64,000 nucleotides of DNA from Amycolatopsis sp. CA-230715 (lineage in GTDB: Bacteria > Actinomycetota > Actinomycetes > Mycobacteriales > Pseudonocardiaceae). The notes under the pieces are model-generated. The model was not told the origin of the DNA. It did no database searches and saw only the letters and a program-made list of their open reading frames with translations. The first letter of the stretch is position 1; each line of letters opens with the position of its first letter. Shown here one piece after another: positions 41,784 through 49,777 of the stretch. Location: assembly GCF_018736145.1 (NCBI RefSeq), contig NZ_CP059997.1, positions 7,563,501 to 7,627,500 on the forward strand, given 5' to 3'. A program made the translations under genes and the position numbers.

Positions 41784-44644
41784 AGGAAGGGCCATGGGGT
41801 GAGGAGGAGGTACGCCGCTGGCTGCTCGACCGGATCGCGCTGCTCACCGGAGTGCGACCGGCACCGGAGGACACCGAACGGCCGATGCACGAACTCGGGG
41901 TGTCCTCGCGGGACACCGTCGAACTGGTCACCGAGCTCGGCGAGCTGATCGGGCGGGACCTGCCCGCCGGGCTGCTGTGGCGGCAGCCGACCGTGTCCAC
42001 CCTCGTCGAATCCTTCGCGGGCACCGAACCGATCGCGGTCACCGGCGTCGGCCGCGCGTTCGCCGAGACGTCGCCGGACAGCGGTGGGCCGACCCCCGGC
42101 TCGGGGCGGCACCGCGCACTGCTCGACGCGACGAGGGCGGCGCTGTCGTGTGGTGGGATCACGGCGGGTTCCCTGCGGGACAGCCGCACCGGTGTCTACC
42201 TTGGACGGTCGGGCAGCGGGCCTGCCGCCGAGCAGCTTTCCAGCTGGCTCGAACTGCGCGGGCCCATGGTCACAGTGGACACCGGCGGCGCGGCCTCGCT
42301 CGTCGCGGTGCACCGGGCGGTCCGCGATCTCCGGTGCGGGGCAACGGAACTCGCGCTGGTGGTGGGCTCCGGCGTCGGCTGCGGGGTGGTGCTGCTGAAG
42401 CGGCTCGTCGAGGCCGAAGGGGACAGGGTGTACGCGGTGATCAGAGGCACCGCGGTGCGCGCGGGTGCCGAAGCCGCGCTCGCCGAGGCACACGCGGTCG
42501 GCGGCACCGATCCATCCACAGTGGACTACATCGCGTGCGCGCACGGACCGGTCGACGACTTCGGCACCTGCCACGTCCCCGAACAGCCGCTGCTGGTCGG
42601 TACTTCCCGGGGTGAGGACGCCGGGATCGCCGCGCTCATCACCACCGCGCTCGCGCTCTACGCTGGCCGCGTCCCGCTGCCGGACGTCGGAGAATGGCCG
42701 CGCTACGCCGGAACGCGCGCCGTCGCCGGGGTCGGCGCCGAGGACGCGCACGTCGTCGTCCAGGAATGGCTTCCCGCGGGACATCGCGCTCGCGCGCACG
42801 TGTTCGCGCTGTCCGGCCCGACGCCTTCGGTTCTGCGCCACCGCGCGGACGAACTGGTCGACTGGCTGGAATCGCCCAAGGGCAGGGCGGTTCCGGCCGC
42901 GGACCTGGCGGCGACGCTCGCGTGCCGCGACCACGACGACCACCGCGCCACCTTCGTCGCCTCGGAACGCCAAGGGGTGCTCGACAGCCTGCGCGCGGTC
43001 GCCGACGGGCTCGTGCACACCGAAGCCGCGAGCGCCGACGCACCGGCGTTCGTGTTCTCCGGGTACGGCTCCCAATGGCGGGCGATGGGCGGGCGTCTGC
43101 TGGCCACCGAGCCGGGATTCCGCGCCGCCGTCGAGGGACTGGAGTCGGTTTTCCTCGCACAGGCGGGTTTTTCCCTGCGCGCGCTGCTGCGCGGTGACCA
43201 CGGCGGCATGGACGCGGCGACCGCGCATCCGGCCCTGTTCGGCATGCAGCTCGCGCTCGCCGGGCTGTGGCGCGCGCACGGCGTGGAGCCCGCCGCGGTG
43301 CTGGGGCACGGCACGGGCGAGATCGCCGCCGCCGTGGTCACCGGCGCGATGGCGGTCGAGGACGGGCTGTGGCTCGTGCTCACCCGCGCGCGCCTGTTCT
43401 CGGCCATGCGGGACGGCGGATCCGGCGCGATGGCCGTGGTCGATCTGTCCGAAGTGGAGCTTCGCGAGCTGGAGACCCGGTTTCCCGAGGTCTCGGTCGC
43501 CGTGTTCAGCACGCAGGAGCAGTGCACCGTCAGCGGGGACATCGCGGCGGTGAGCGCGCTCGTCACCTACCTCGACGGGATGGGGCGGCTGGCGCGCATG
43601 CTGGGGCGCGTCGAACCGGGGAGCCTGCCCGAGGTCGACGTCGTGCTCCGCGAACTCCGCTACGGCCTCGGCGCGCTCGCCCCGGGGCTGCCGCGCACGA
43701 AGTTCTATTCGAGCGTGCTCGACGATCCGCGCGGCGGGAAGGTGTTCGACGAGGAGTACTGGGTCGCGAACCTGCGCCGCCCGGTGCGGTTCCCCCAGGC
43801 GGTGGCCGCCGCGCTCGCCGACGGGCACCGCACGTTCGTGGAGATCGCGCCGCACCCCATCGCGGGCGAGGTCATCGCCAGGATCGCCGACGCGACCGGG
43901 CACACCGGCGTGCGCGCGCTGCCGACGCTCGCGCGCGGCAGCCACGACGACTTCCTGCACAGCGTGGCCGCGCTGCACGCCGCGGGGCACCCGACGGTGC
44001 TCGGCCACCGCTACCCCGGTTCGCCCGCGCTCGACCTGCCCCGCCCGCCCGCCGCGCTGGCGCCGCGGACGCCGCCGGACGCCGTCGTCGCCGAACTGGT
44101 GGCGGAGCACCGCTGGGAGGAACGGCCGCTGCCCGAGATCGACGGCGTGGGGATGCGGAGCTGGGTCCTGATCACCGACGACCAGCCGCCGAGCCTGGCC
44201 CGCTCGGTGCGGCTCGCCACGAAGCTGACCGCGGCGGGCGACGAAGCGCTCGCGCTGCCGATCGACCAGATCGACGAATTCCCCAGCCTGGTCGGGAACG
44301 CGTCGCGGTTCGCGGGCGTCGTGCTGCTGTTCGCGAACCCCGACCGGCACGACCGCGTGCACACCATGACCGCCACGGTGCTCCGGCGCCTCGGCTGGCT
44401 CCGGCTCTACCTCGCTGTCCACGGGGACGTGACCACGGACGAAACCGAGAACAGCGCCGCGCTACGGGGCCTGGTGCGGGCGCTGGCCGCCGAACACCCG
44501 CATGCCAGGCTCACTCTCATAGACATCGACGAGGAATCCGGCATGAGCGTGCTGGCGGCCGAACTGCGCGCCGCCTTCGAAGACGACGAAGTGATCTGGC
44601 GCGACGGGCACCGCTTCGTAACCTCCGAAACCGTCGAACGCTGA
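41780..44644 (+). CDS. PKS-like protein with intact N-terminal ACP and dead KS and AT
   Basis: The 954-residue product keeps a PKS layout but not its chemistry. Residues 1-80 are a FAAL-partner ACP with ELGVSSRDTVEL (Ser43 the likely pantetheine site). A shortened KS relic (about 85-330 instead of 420) reads VTVDTGGAASLVAVH where active enzymes have VDTACSSSLVA, so the catalytic Cys is Gly170. The AT (about 420-735) has GHGTGEIAAA instead of GHSxGEIAAA (Ser to Gly511), and the usual His-Ser motif is RVEPGSLPEVD. The C-terminal 160 residues look like the structural half of a KR (LVRALAAEHPHARLTLIDID). It is open throughout with no frameshift, so it is probably kept by selection as a scaffold or carrier. 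Coupled to the FAAL by a stop/start overlap. Confidence 0.85.
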   Translation: MKEGPWGEEEVRRWLLDRIALLTGVRPAPEDTERPMHELGVSSRDTVELVTELGELIGRDLPAGLLWRQPTVSTLVESFAGTEPIAVTGVGRAFAETSPDSGGPTPGSGRHRALLDATRAALSCGGITAGSLRDSRTGVYLGRSGSGPAAEQLSSWLELRGPMVTVDTGGAASLVAVHRAVRDLRCGATELALVVGSGVGCGVVLLKRLVEAEGDRVYAVIRGTAVRAGAEAALAEAHAVGGTDPSTVDYIACAHGPVDDFGTCHVPEQPLLVGTSRGEDAGIAALITTALALYAGRVPLPDVGEWPRYAGTRAVAGVGAEDAHVVVQEWLPAGHRARAHVFALSGPTPSVLRHRADELVDWLESPKGRAVPAADLAATLACRDHDDHRATFVASERQGVLDSLRAVADGLVHTEAASADAPAFVFSGYGSQWRAMGGRLLATEPGFRAAVEGLESVFLAQAGFSLRALLRGDHGGMDAATAHPALFGMQLALAGLWRAHGVEPAAVLGHGTGEIAAAVVTGAMAVEDGLWLVLTRARLFSAMRDGGSGAMAVVDLSEVELRELETRFPEVSVAVFSTQEQCTVSGDIAAVSALVTYLDGMGRLARMLGRVEPGSLPEVDVVLRELRYGLGALAPGLPRTKFYSSVLDDPRGGKVFDEEYWVANLRRPVRFPQAVAAALADGHRTFVEIAPHPIAGEVIARIADATGHTGVRALPTLARGSHDDFLHSVAALHAAGHPTVLGHRYPGSPALDLPRPPAALAPRTPPDAVVAELVAEHRWEERPLPEIDGVGMRSWVLITDDQPPSLARSVRLATKLTAAGDEALALPIDQIDEFPSLVGNASRFAGVVLLFANPDRHDRVHTMTATVLRRLGWLRLYLAVHGDVTTDETENSAALRGLVRALAAEHPHARLTLIDIDEESGMSVLAAELRAAFEDDEVIWRDGHRFVTSETVER

Positions 44645-44652
44645 TATTTCGG

Positions 44653-44710
44653 AATGCCCCGAAGGTGACTTTCAGGGCATCTACCGCCCCGAAGGTCACT
44701 TTCGGGGCAT
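44653..44710. repeat. Second tandem pair of palindromic intergenic repeats
   Basis: Units CCCCGAAGGTGACTTTCAGGG and GCCCCGAAGGTCACTTTCGGGGC-like (the latter at 44686-44707, shown in part: CCCCGAAGGTC) lie between the convergent PKS-like gene and a PucR gene. They match the pair at 1012-1067 in sequence, tandem order and convergent context, and both end in GGCATGAC. They probably also end transcription. Confidence 0.6.
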
Positions 44711-44730
44711 GACTGTCTACAAAGGACGCT

Positions 44731-45996
44731 TCAGGTGTCGCTACCCAAGCGCATGGACGAGCGCAGGGCCAGCATCAGTTCGAAGCGGAGTTGCGGATCG
44801 CGCAGTCCGGTGCCGAACAGCGATTCCAGTTCGTGCATACGCGCGCGGACGGTCTGCGGGTGGATGGACAGGCTGCTCGCGATCTCCTTGACGTTGCCGC
44901 GGGTTTCCAGCCAGGTCAACAGGGTTTGCGACAACCGGTCGCGGTGCGCGCCCTTCAGCTCCGAGAGCGGGGCGAGCACCTGGTTCGCGAGCTGGTCGAT
45001 CAAGAACGACTCGTTCAGCAGCCACAGATCGGAAAGGTGGTCGTCGCACCAGGTCACCTTCGAATCCGGCAGCGCGCCCGAGGCGACCAGGTCCAGTGCG
45101 CGGCGCGCCCAGCGGTACGACTTCGCGGCCTCGGACAGCCGCACCCGAGGGCCGATCGCCATCCGGCACCCGGGCAGGAGCGTCTCGAGTTCGTGGACCT
45201 CGGTGGGGGAGGGCACCACGAGGCTCGGCGCGTCGGATTCGAGGTCCACCAGCACGTCGTCGGGCAGCGCGGAGGCGGGTTCGCCGGTCGGTTCGAGCGC
45301 GACCACGACCACCTGCTCCGGCAGCTCCCATTCGGCGGCACCGGCGAGTTCGGCGAGCGCCTGCGCGGAAACCGGCGGCTCGGCCATGAGCATGTCCATC
45401 AGGCGGCGGCGACGGCGGTGCAGTGCGCCGGCCTCGCGCGCCTGCGCGGCCGCGTGCCCTTCGATGGACAGCGCCGACATTTCGTCGAGGTAGGCGAAGA
45501 TCGCTTCGGCGAGCAGGCACAGCGTGGGGATCGGGACTCCCGCACCGGCGCCGACTTCGGCCATCCGCCGCCACGCGACGCGCGCGCCGACGCGGTAGGC
45601 GGTCTGCAGCACGTCGAGGTTGCGCCCCTGGTTCAGCTCGTGCCTGCCGAGGAGCTGGAAGACCCTGCCGCGGTCCGGCGGCACGGCGGACGGGTCGCCG
45701 AGCCGGTCGAGGAAGGTCAGGATCGCCTCCTGCACCCCGGCCGTGATGAGCTTGCCGAACGCGCCTTCCACCGGGCGCGCGTACTCCGGCACCGCCTGCT
45801 GGATCTCGGTGAGGATCTCGCCGGCCACGTCACTGACCTTCGGCCGGAACACGGTCGAAAGCTCGCTCGGCAGCAGCGACCACAGCTGCACGATGCGGGT
45901 GCTGTCGCCGGGCGCGCGCGGCGGCGCCAGCATCGGGTCGAACGTGGCGTCCGGGGTCGGCGCCGACTCGTCCCGGTGGTCGGGCGCAGGGCTCAC
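44731..45996 (-). CDS. PucR-family transcriptional regulator 1
   Basis: The 421-residue protein has an N-terminal helical sensor-like region with VLQTAYRVGARVAWR, a central weakly conserved domain, and the C-terminal PucR helix-turn-helix (LTWLETRGNVKEIASSL, then HPQTVRARMHELESLFG). The proposed GTG at 45996 has GGAAAGGA upstream; an upstream GTG at 46026 lacks a site. It is one of four same-layout paralogues here and lies convergent to the FAAL/PKS-like pair, which it may control. Confidence 0.85.
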   Translation of the reverse strand: MSPAPDHRDESAPTPDATFDPMLAPPRAPGDSTRIVQLWSLLPSELSTVFRPKVSDVAGEILTEIQQAVPEYARPVEGAFGKLITAGVQEAILTFLDRLGDPSAVPPDRGRVFQLLGRHELNQGRNLDVLQTAYRVGARVAWRRMAEVGAGAGVPIPTLCLLAEAIFAYLDEMSALSIEGHAAAQAREAGALHRRRRRLMDMLMAEPPVSAQALAELAGAAEWELPEQVVVVALEPTGEPASALPDDVLVDLESDAPSLVVPSPTEVHELETLLPGCRMAIGPRVRLSEAAKSYRWARRALDLVASGALPDSKVTWCDDHLSDLWLLNESFLIDQLANQVLAPLSELKGAHRDRLSQTLLTWLETRGNVKEIASSLSIHPQTVRARMHELESLFGTGLRDPQLRFELMLALRSSMRLGSDT

Positions 45997-46152
45997 GCGA
46001 AGCGTCCTTTCCGCACTCCGCCGCACGCGGAATGCCGTCTCGGATTGCGCTGCCGGTGAAAACGATCTTTTCCGGCAGCTCGCGATTCACGATACAAGCT
46101 CGCCGGAGTCATTTTCAGGGTGAATTGGAAAGAGGTCGGAACTTGTCGTTCC

Positions 46153-46200
46153 GGTGATATTAATCGCCGTTCGGGTGTGCACGGCCATGACGAACGGCCG
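46153..46200 (+). promoter_or_regulatory. GGTGAT / CATGAC pair spaced 33 bp upstream of PucR 1
   Basis: GGTGATATTAA at 46153 and CATGACGAACG at 46186 are 33 bp apart, with GGTGAATTGG 34 bp further upstream (46119). These are weaker matches to the repeat seen at 27525, 47749 and 57338. Confidence 0.25.
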
Positions 46201-46212
46201 TACCGACGAAAA

Positions 46213-46239
46213 GCTCCCCGCCCGTGCCGGGCGGGGAGC
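46213..46239 (-). terminator. Intrinsic terminator after PucR 2
   Basis: A perfect 11-bp GC stem (GCTCCCCGCCC at 46213-46223 with 46229-46239, loop GTGCC) is followed on the minus strand by TTTTCGTCGG. It lies 14 nt after the stop of PucR 2 and is the most canonical terminator in the window. Confidence 0.75.
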
Positions 46240-46253
46240 CGTTGTCGTGGTGC

Positions 46254-47576
46254 TCAGTCGCGCGCGGCCAGTTTCTGGGCGCGCAGCGCGATTTCCAGGT
46301 GCAGCCGATCGTCCACATTGTGCAGACGGGCGCCGAACAGCGAGTCGAGCTGGTGCAACCGGTACCGCACGGTCTGGGGGTGCACCTTGAGCATTTCGGC
46401 GATCTCCGGCGCGCCACCGCGCGACTGCAGCCAGGCCAGCAGCGTTTCGCTGAGCCGTGCCCGCTGCTTCACGGTCAGTCCGTCCAACGGGGCGAGACAG
46501 CGTTCGCTGAGCCTGCGCATCAGGAACTCGTCGGTCAGCAGCCACAGCGTCGAAAGGTGGTCGCCGCACTGCGTCACCGGCCGTTCGGGCAGCACACCGT
46601 CCTCGACGAGCCGCAGCGCGCGCCGTGCCCACCGCAACGACGTCGTCGCCTCGCTCAACGGGATCGGCAGGCCGACGACCGCGCGCCAGCCGGGCAGCAG
46701 CGCTTCGAGATCGACGTCTTCCCCCAGCGCGCCGGGGAAGAGCAGGCACGGCTCGCCGCCTTCGAGATCGACCAGCACGTCCGCGTCGAGTTCGGGGACC
46801 TTGGCGCGGTGCTGGTCCGCGCGCGGCGCCAGCGCGACCGGCGTGACCGTGTCCGGGAGCTTCCAGTTCGCCTCGCCGGCGAGCTTCGCGATCGTCTGCG
46901 GTGACGCGGGCGGGTCCGCGAGGAGCAGTTCGAGGAGCCGCCGCCTGCGTCGTGCCACCGCGCCCGCGGCACGTGCCTGCGCGATCGTGTAGCCCTCGAT
47001 CGACAGCGCGGAAATCTCGTCCACGTAGGCGAAGATGGCTTCGGCCGCGGTGCAGAAGATGTCGCTGTCCAGACCGAGTTCCTGGCCGAGCGCGGCGACG
47101 TGGCGCCAGGCGACCCTGCCCCCGACGCGGTACGCGGTCTGCAGGCTGTCGAGGCTGCGGCCCTCGGTGAACTCGACCTTCCCCATGTGCCGGTAGAGCG
47201 AGATCCAGTGGCCCATCGGCGCGTCCCCGCGGCCGAGGTTGTCGAGGCACTGGAGGATGCTCTGTTCGATGCCCTGGGTGAACACTTCGCCGAAGGCGCC
47301 GCGCAACGGCTGGGCGTAGACCGGCACCGCCTCCTGGATCGCCGCGATGATGTCCCTCGCCAGCCGGTCCGCGTGCGGGCGGAACTCCTCGGCGAGCCCA
47401 CCGGGCAGGCGGCCCCAGAGCTGGCGGGCGCGTCCGGTGACGCGGCCGCTCTCCGCGGTCGGCACGCGGGGGAGCGGTGGTGCGGGCACGCGGTCGCGGG
47501 GCTGGCGCGGGGCGGCGTCGGCCACCTGTTCCCCTGGTGACTTTCCGTGCAGTGCCAAATCACTCGATCCAGGCAT
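46254..47576 (-). CDS. PucR-family transcriptional regulator 2
   Basis: A 440-residue paralogue of PucR 1 with the same parts: SLDSLQTAYRVGGRVAWRH, AEAIFAYVDEISALSIEGY, and the C-terminal helix-turn-helix with HPQTVRYRLHQLDSLFG. The N-terminal 40 residues are Pro-rich and variable. ATG at 47576 is preceded by GAGG. It has its own promoter (47651-47679) and terminator (46213-46239), so it is a single-gene unit. Confidence 0.87.
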   Translation of the reverse strand: MPGSSDLALHGKSPGEQVADAAPRQPRDRVPAPPLPRVPTAESGRVTGRARQLWGRLPGGLAEEFRPHADRLARDIIAAIQEAVPVYAQPLRGAFGEVFTQGIEQSILQCLDNLGRGDAPMGHWISLYRHMGKVEFTEGRSLDSLQTAYRVGGRVAWRHVAALGQELGLDSDIFCTAAEAIFAYVDEISALSIEGYTIAQARAAGAVARRRRRLLELLLADPPASPQTIAKLAGEANWKLPDTVTPVALAPRADQHRAKVPELDADVLVDLEGGEPCLLFPGALGEDVDLEALLPGWRAVVGLPIPLSEATTSLRWARRALRLVEDGVLPERPVTQCGDHLSTLWLLTDEFLMRRLSERCLAPLDGLTVKQRARLSETLLAWLQSRGGAPEIAEMLKVHPQTVRYRLHQLDSLFGARLHNVDDRLHLEIALRAQKLAARD

Positions 47577-47650
47577 GTTGGGTACCTCAACTAGGGAACA
47601 AAAACGGTTCCGCCATGCGGCGAAGCCCGTGCAGATTTTGTAGCTCCCGT

Positions 47651-47679
47651 AACATAATTTTCACCCGGATGACTGTCAA
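47651..47679 (-). promoter_or_regulatory. Near-consensus promoter of PucR 2
   Basis: On the minus strand TTGACA (47679-47674) and TATGTT (47656-47651) are 17 nt apart. The -35 overlaps the CCGGATGACTGTCA element at 47666-47678, so a protein bound there would block the polymerase. Leader length is about 70 nt. Confidence 0.6.
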
Positions 47680-47748
47680 CCTGCACCCGGATGGCAGAGC
47701 GCTCGGTACCGAAGCAATCCACTCTTTGGAGTGAAAGGCGATCAAAGA

Positions 47749-47793
47749 GGTGACTGTTTCCCCGGGATGTGCGCTCAGTGTGGTGACAAAATC
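47749..47793 (+). promoter_or_regulatory. GGTGACTGTT / GGTGACAAAA pair spaced 33 bp
   Basis: GGTGACTGTTTCC at 47749 and GGTGACAAAATCT at 47782 are exactly 33 bp apart, between PucR 2 and the downstream end of the hydrolase gene, about 80 bp upstream of the PucR 2 promoter. Confidence 0.45.
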
Positions 47794-47799
47794 TGATTG

Positions 47800-48747
47800 C
47801 TACTGCCGGTAGCCGAATTCGGCCAGTTTGGTGACGATCAGCGACCGGATGTCGTCCCTCGACAGCCTGGCCGGCGTGGTTTTCGCCAGGAAGCTTTCGA
47901 GGGCGTCCGCGAAACGTGCCGGATCGGCGGCGTGTGGAAAATGTTTCGCGTTTTCGAACAGTTCGAACCAGCTTCCCGGCATGGCTTTCTGGGCCACCAT
48001 TCCGTGCTTCGCCGGGATGATCGGGTCCTTGCCGCCCCAGACGATGAGGGTCGGCATCTCGCTGGACAGGTACAGGCGGTCGGTCGCGCTGGCGCGCTGG
48101 CCGCGCAGGTCGATCACGCCGCGCGCGGTGGTGACGAACGCGATCCTGCGTTCGCGGTCCGCGAGCGACCACCAGTGCGCCGCCAGTTCCCGCGCCTCCG
48201 CGGCCAGGTGGCCGCCCAGGGCGCGCCCCGCCTTCGAGAGCGCTCGGCCGATCGCCATGGTGAGCGGGTTCGCCGCGGCGGCGAGCACGATCCTGGTGCC
48301 GGGCAGCGCGGTCGCGCGCAGGATCACGGTCACCTCCTGGCCGAGCCCGCCGCTGTCGACCAGGACGAGCCGCCCGCACAGTTCCGGGAACTGGTAGGCG
48401 AACTGGAGCGCGACGCCGCCGCCGAGCGAGTGCCCGACCACGGTCACGTGCTCGTGCCCCTCGGCGAGCAGGAGGTCGCGCAGCCCGCTGGCGAAGGCGC
48501 CGAGGCCGTAGTCGCCCCGCGGTTTCGCGGTTTCCCCGTGGCCGAGCAGATCGGGGACGATGATCCGGTAGGGGAACTGCCGCGCGGCGAGTTCGTCGAG
48601 CAGCGGCCGCCAGGTCTTCCCGCTGCCCGCGATGCCGTGCACCAGTACGAGCACGTCGTCTTCGGGATCGGGTGGTGTTTCGGGGAGGTACTCCCAGAAA
48701 CGGACCGCGTGACCGTGCAGGATCACGTCACGGGTGACGAGGCTCAA
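47800..48747 (-). CDS. Alpha/beta hydrolase
   Basis: The 315-residue hydrolase has the oxyanion VLVHGIAGSG, nucleophile Ser in VGHSLGGG, Asp in WGGKDPIIP and His in KHFPHAADP, so the triad is complete. It is probably an esterase, lipase or related hydrolase of unknown substrate. The likely start is TTG at 48747 with AAGGGG upstream; the frame is open to 48912 but has no better start there. It lies alone between two intergenic regions that carry the 33-bp-spaced repeats. Confidence 0.85.
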   Translation of the reverse strand: MSLVTRDVILHGHAVRFWEYLPETPPDPEDDVLVLVHGIAGSGKTWRPLLDELAARQFPYRIIVPDLLGHGETAKPRGDYGLGAFASGLRDLLLAEGHEHVTVVGHSLGGGVALQFAYQFPELCGRLVLVDSGGLGQEVTVILRATALPGTRIVLAAAANPLTMAIGRALSKAGRALGGHLAAEARELAAHWWSLADRERRIAFVTTARGVIDLRGQRASATDRLYLSSEMPTLIVWGGKDPIIPAKHGMVAQKAMPGSWFELFENAKHFPHAADPARFADALESFLAKTTPARLSRDDIRSLIVTKLAEFGYRQ

Positions 48748-49082
48748 TGCTTTCCCCTTTCCGTTTTCCGGATTGACGTTAGCGCATCGGCGGGCGGATG
48801 CGAACGATGAGATGAAACCGCTTAGTCGGGTGTGCAAAAGGCGCGCGGCGCTTCGTTCGCAGGTGACAACTACCGCGTAATAACGCCCTGACCTCGCGAT
48901 TTGGCGGTTCACCTGCTTGCGGAGGGGGGCGTCGGTCAGTAACCTACTGGATCGGGGGTCACCGGGAAAACCTTGCGTCGTCGATTATCTCCGGCGCCGG
49001 GAAGATCGTGTCCCCGTTTTTTCTTCAATGATTCCGCTGTTCGATGTTGGTCATTGCCGATCGATTTTCGAGGAGAGCTGTC
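48748..49082. other. Divergent intergenic region, hydrolase/DUF6801
   Basis: 335 bases without a gene. It contains GGTGTGCAAAAG at 48829 and GGTGACAACTAC at 48862, again 33 bp apart, and GAGGAGAG directly upstream of the DUF6801 start. Confidence 0.45.
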
Positions 49083-49712
49083 ATGACGTCTGGTAGATGT
49101 GCTGCACGTGCCACCCGCGTGTTCGCCGCCGTCGCCGCGGCGGGAGTGCTGTCCGCGACCGGGGCCGTCTCGGCCACCGCGGCCGAGCCCACGGTGAGCG
49201 GCGCGGTCAGCAAACCGATCAGCTTCTCGTGCGACATGCCGCTGATCGGGGTCAAGAAGGTGAATGCCGTCGTCACGGTGACCTTCCCCGACAGCGGCAA
49301 GGTGGGCCAGGTCATCCAGGCCACCGACTTCAAGGTCGACGCCAAGCTCGACGGCGACACCTCCCAGGCCCTGCGGCTCATCGGCGCGGCCACCGTCGAA
49401 GGCACCGCCGCCGCCGACGTGGACGTCAAGATCAACGACACCGAACTCGGTGTCACGCTCAACGGGCTGACCATCCCGGCGGTCAAGGTCGCCGACAGCG
49501 GGGAATCCGCGTTGACCATCACCGGCCCGATCCCCGGCCTGACCGTCAAAAGCCCCGGCCAGGTTTCGTTCGCGATCGGCGCGAAGTTCACCAGCAAGGT
49601 CACGCCGAAGCGGGCGGACGGCACCGAGACCGGCCTCGGCACCTTCCCGATGGGCTGCACCCTCAACGCGGGCCAGGACCCGTCACTGGCGACCATTCCG
49701 GTCACCGCCTGA
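49083..49712 (+). CDS. Secreted single-domain DUF6801 protein
   Basis: The 209-residue product has a Sec signal ending near SATAAEP and then one DUF6801 beta domain with two Cys (SFSCDMPLIG near the start, FPMGCTLNAGQ at the end), probably disulphide-bonded. It aligns with the N-terminal domains of the proteins at 27823-29097 and 55861-57099 (for example LIGAATVEG against LIGATTLEG) but lacks their second domain. ATG at 49083 follows GAGGAGAG. Confidence 0.82.
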   Translation: MTSGRCAARATRVFAAVAAAGVLSATGAVSATAAEPTVSGAVSKPISFSCDMPLIGVKKVNAVVTVTFPDSGKVGQVIQATDFKVDAKLDGDTSQALRLIGAATVEGTAAADVDVKINDTELGVTLNGLTIPAVKVADSGESALTITGPIPGLTVKSPGQVSFAIGAKFTSKVTPKRADGTETGLGTFPMGCTLNAGQDPSLATIPVTA

Positions 49713-49777
49713 AACTCGGCCCGGTGGCGCGGTGACCCCGACCCGCGCCATCGGGTCCGTCAAGCCCCGATACTCGA

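Noticed and set aside
41453..44422. 989-codon minus-strand open frame opposite the PKS-like gene
   Set aside because: Antisense shadow; the plus strand has the ACP, KS-like and AT-like homology.
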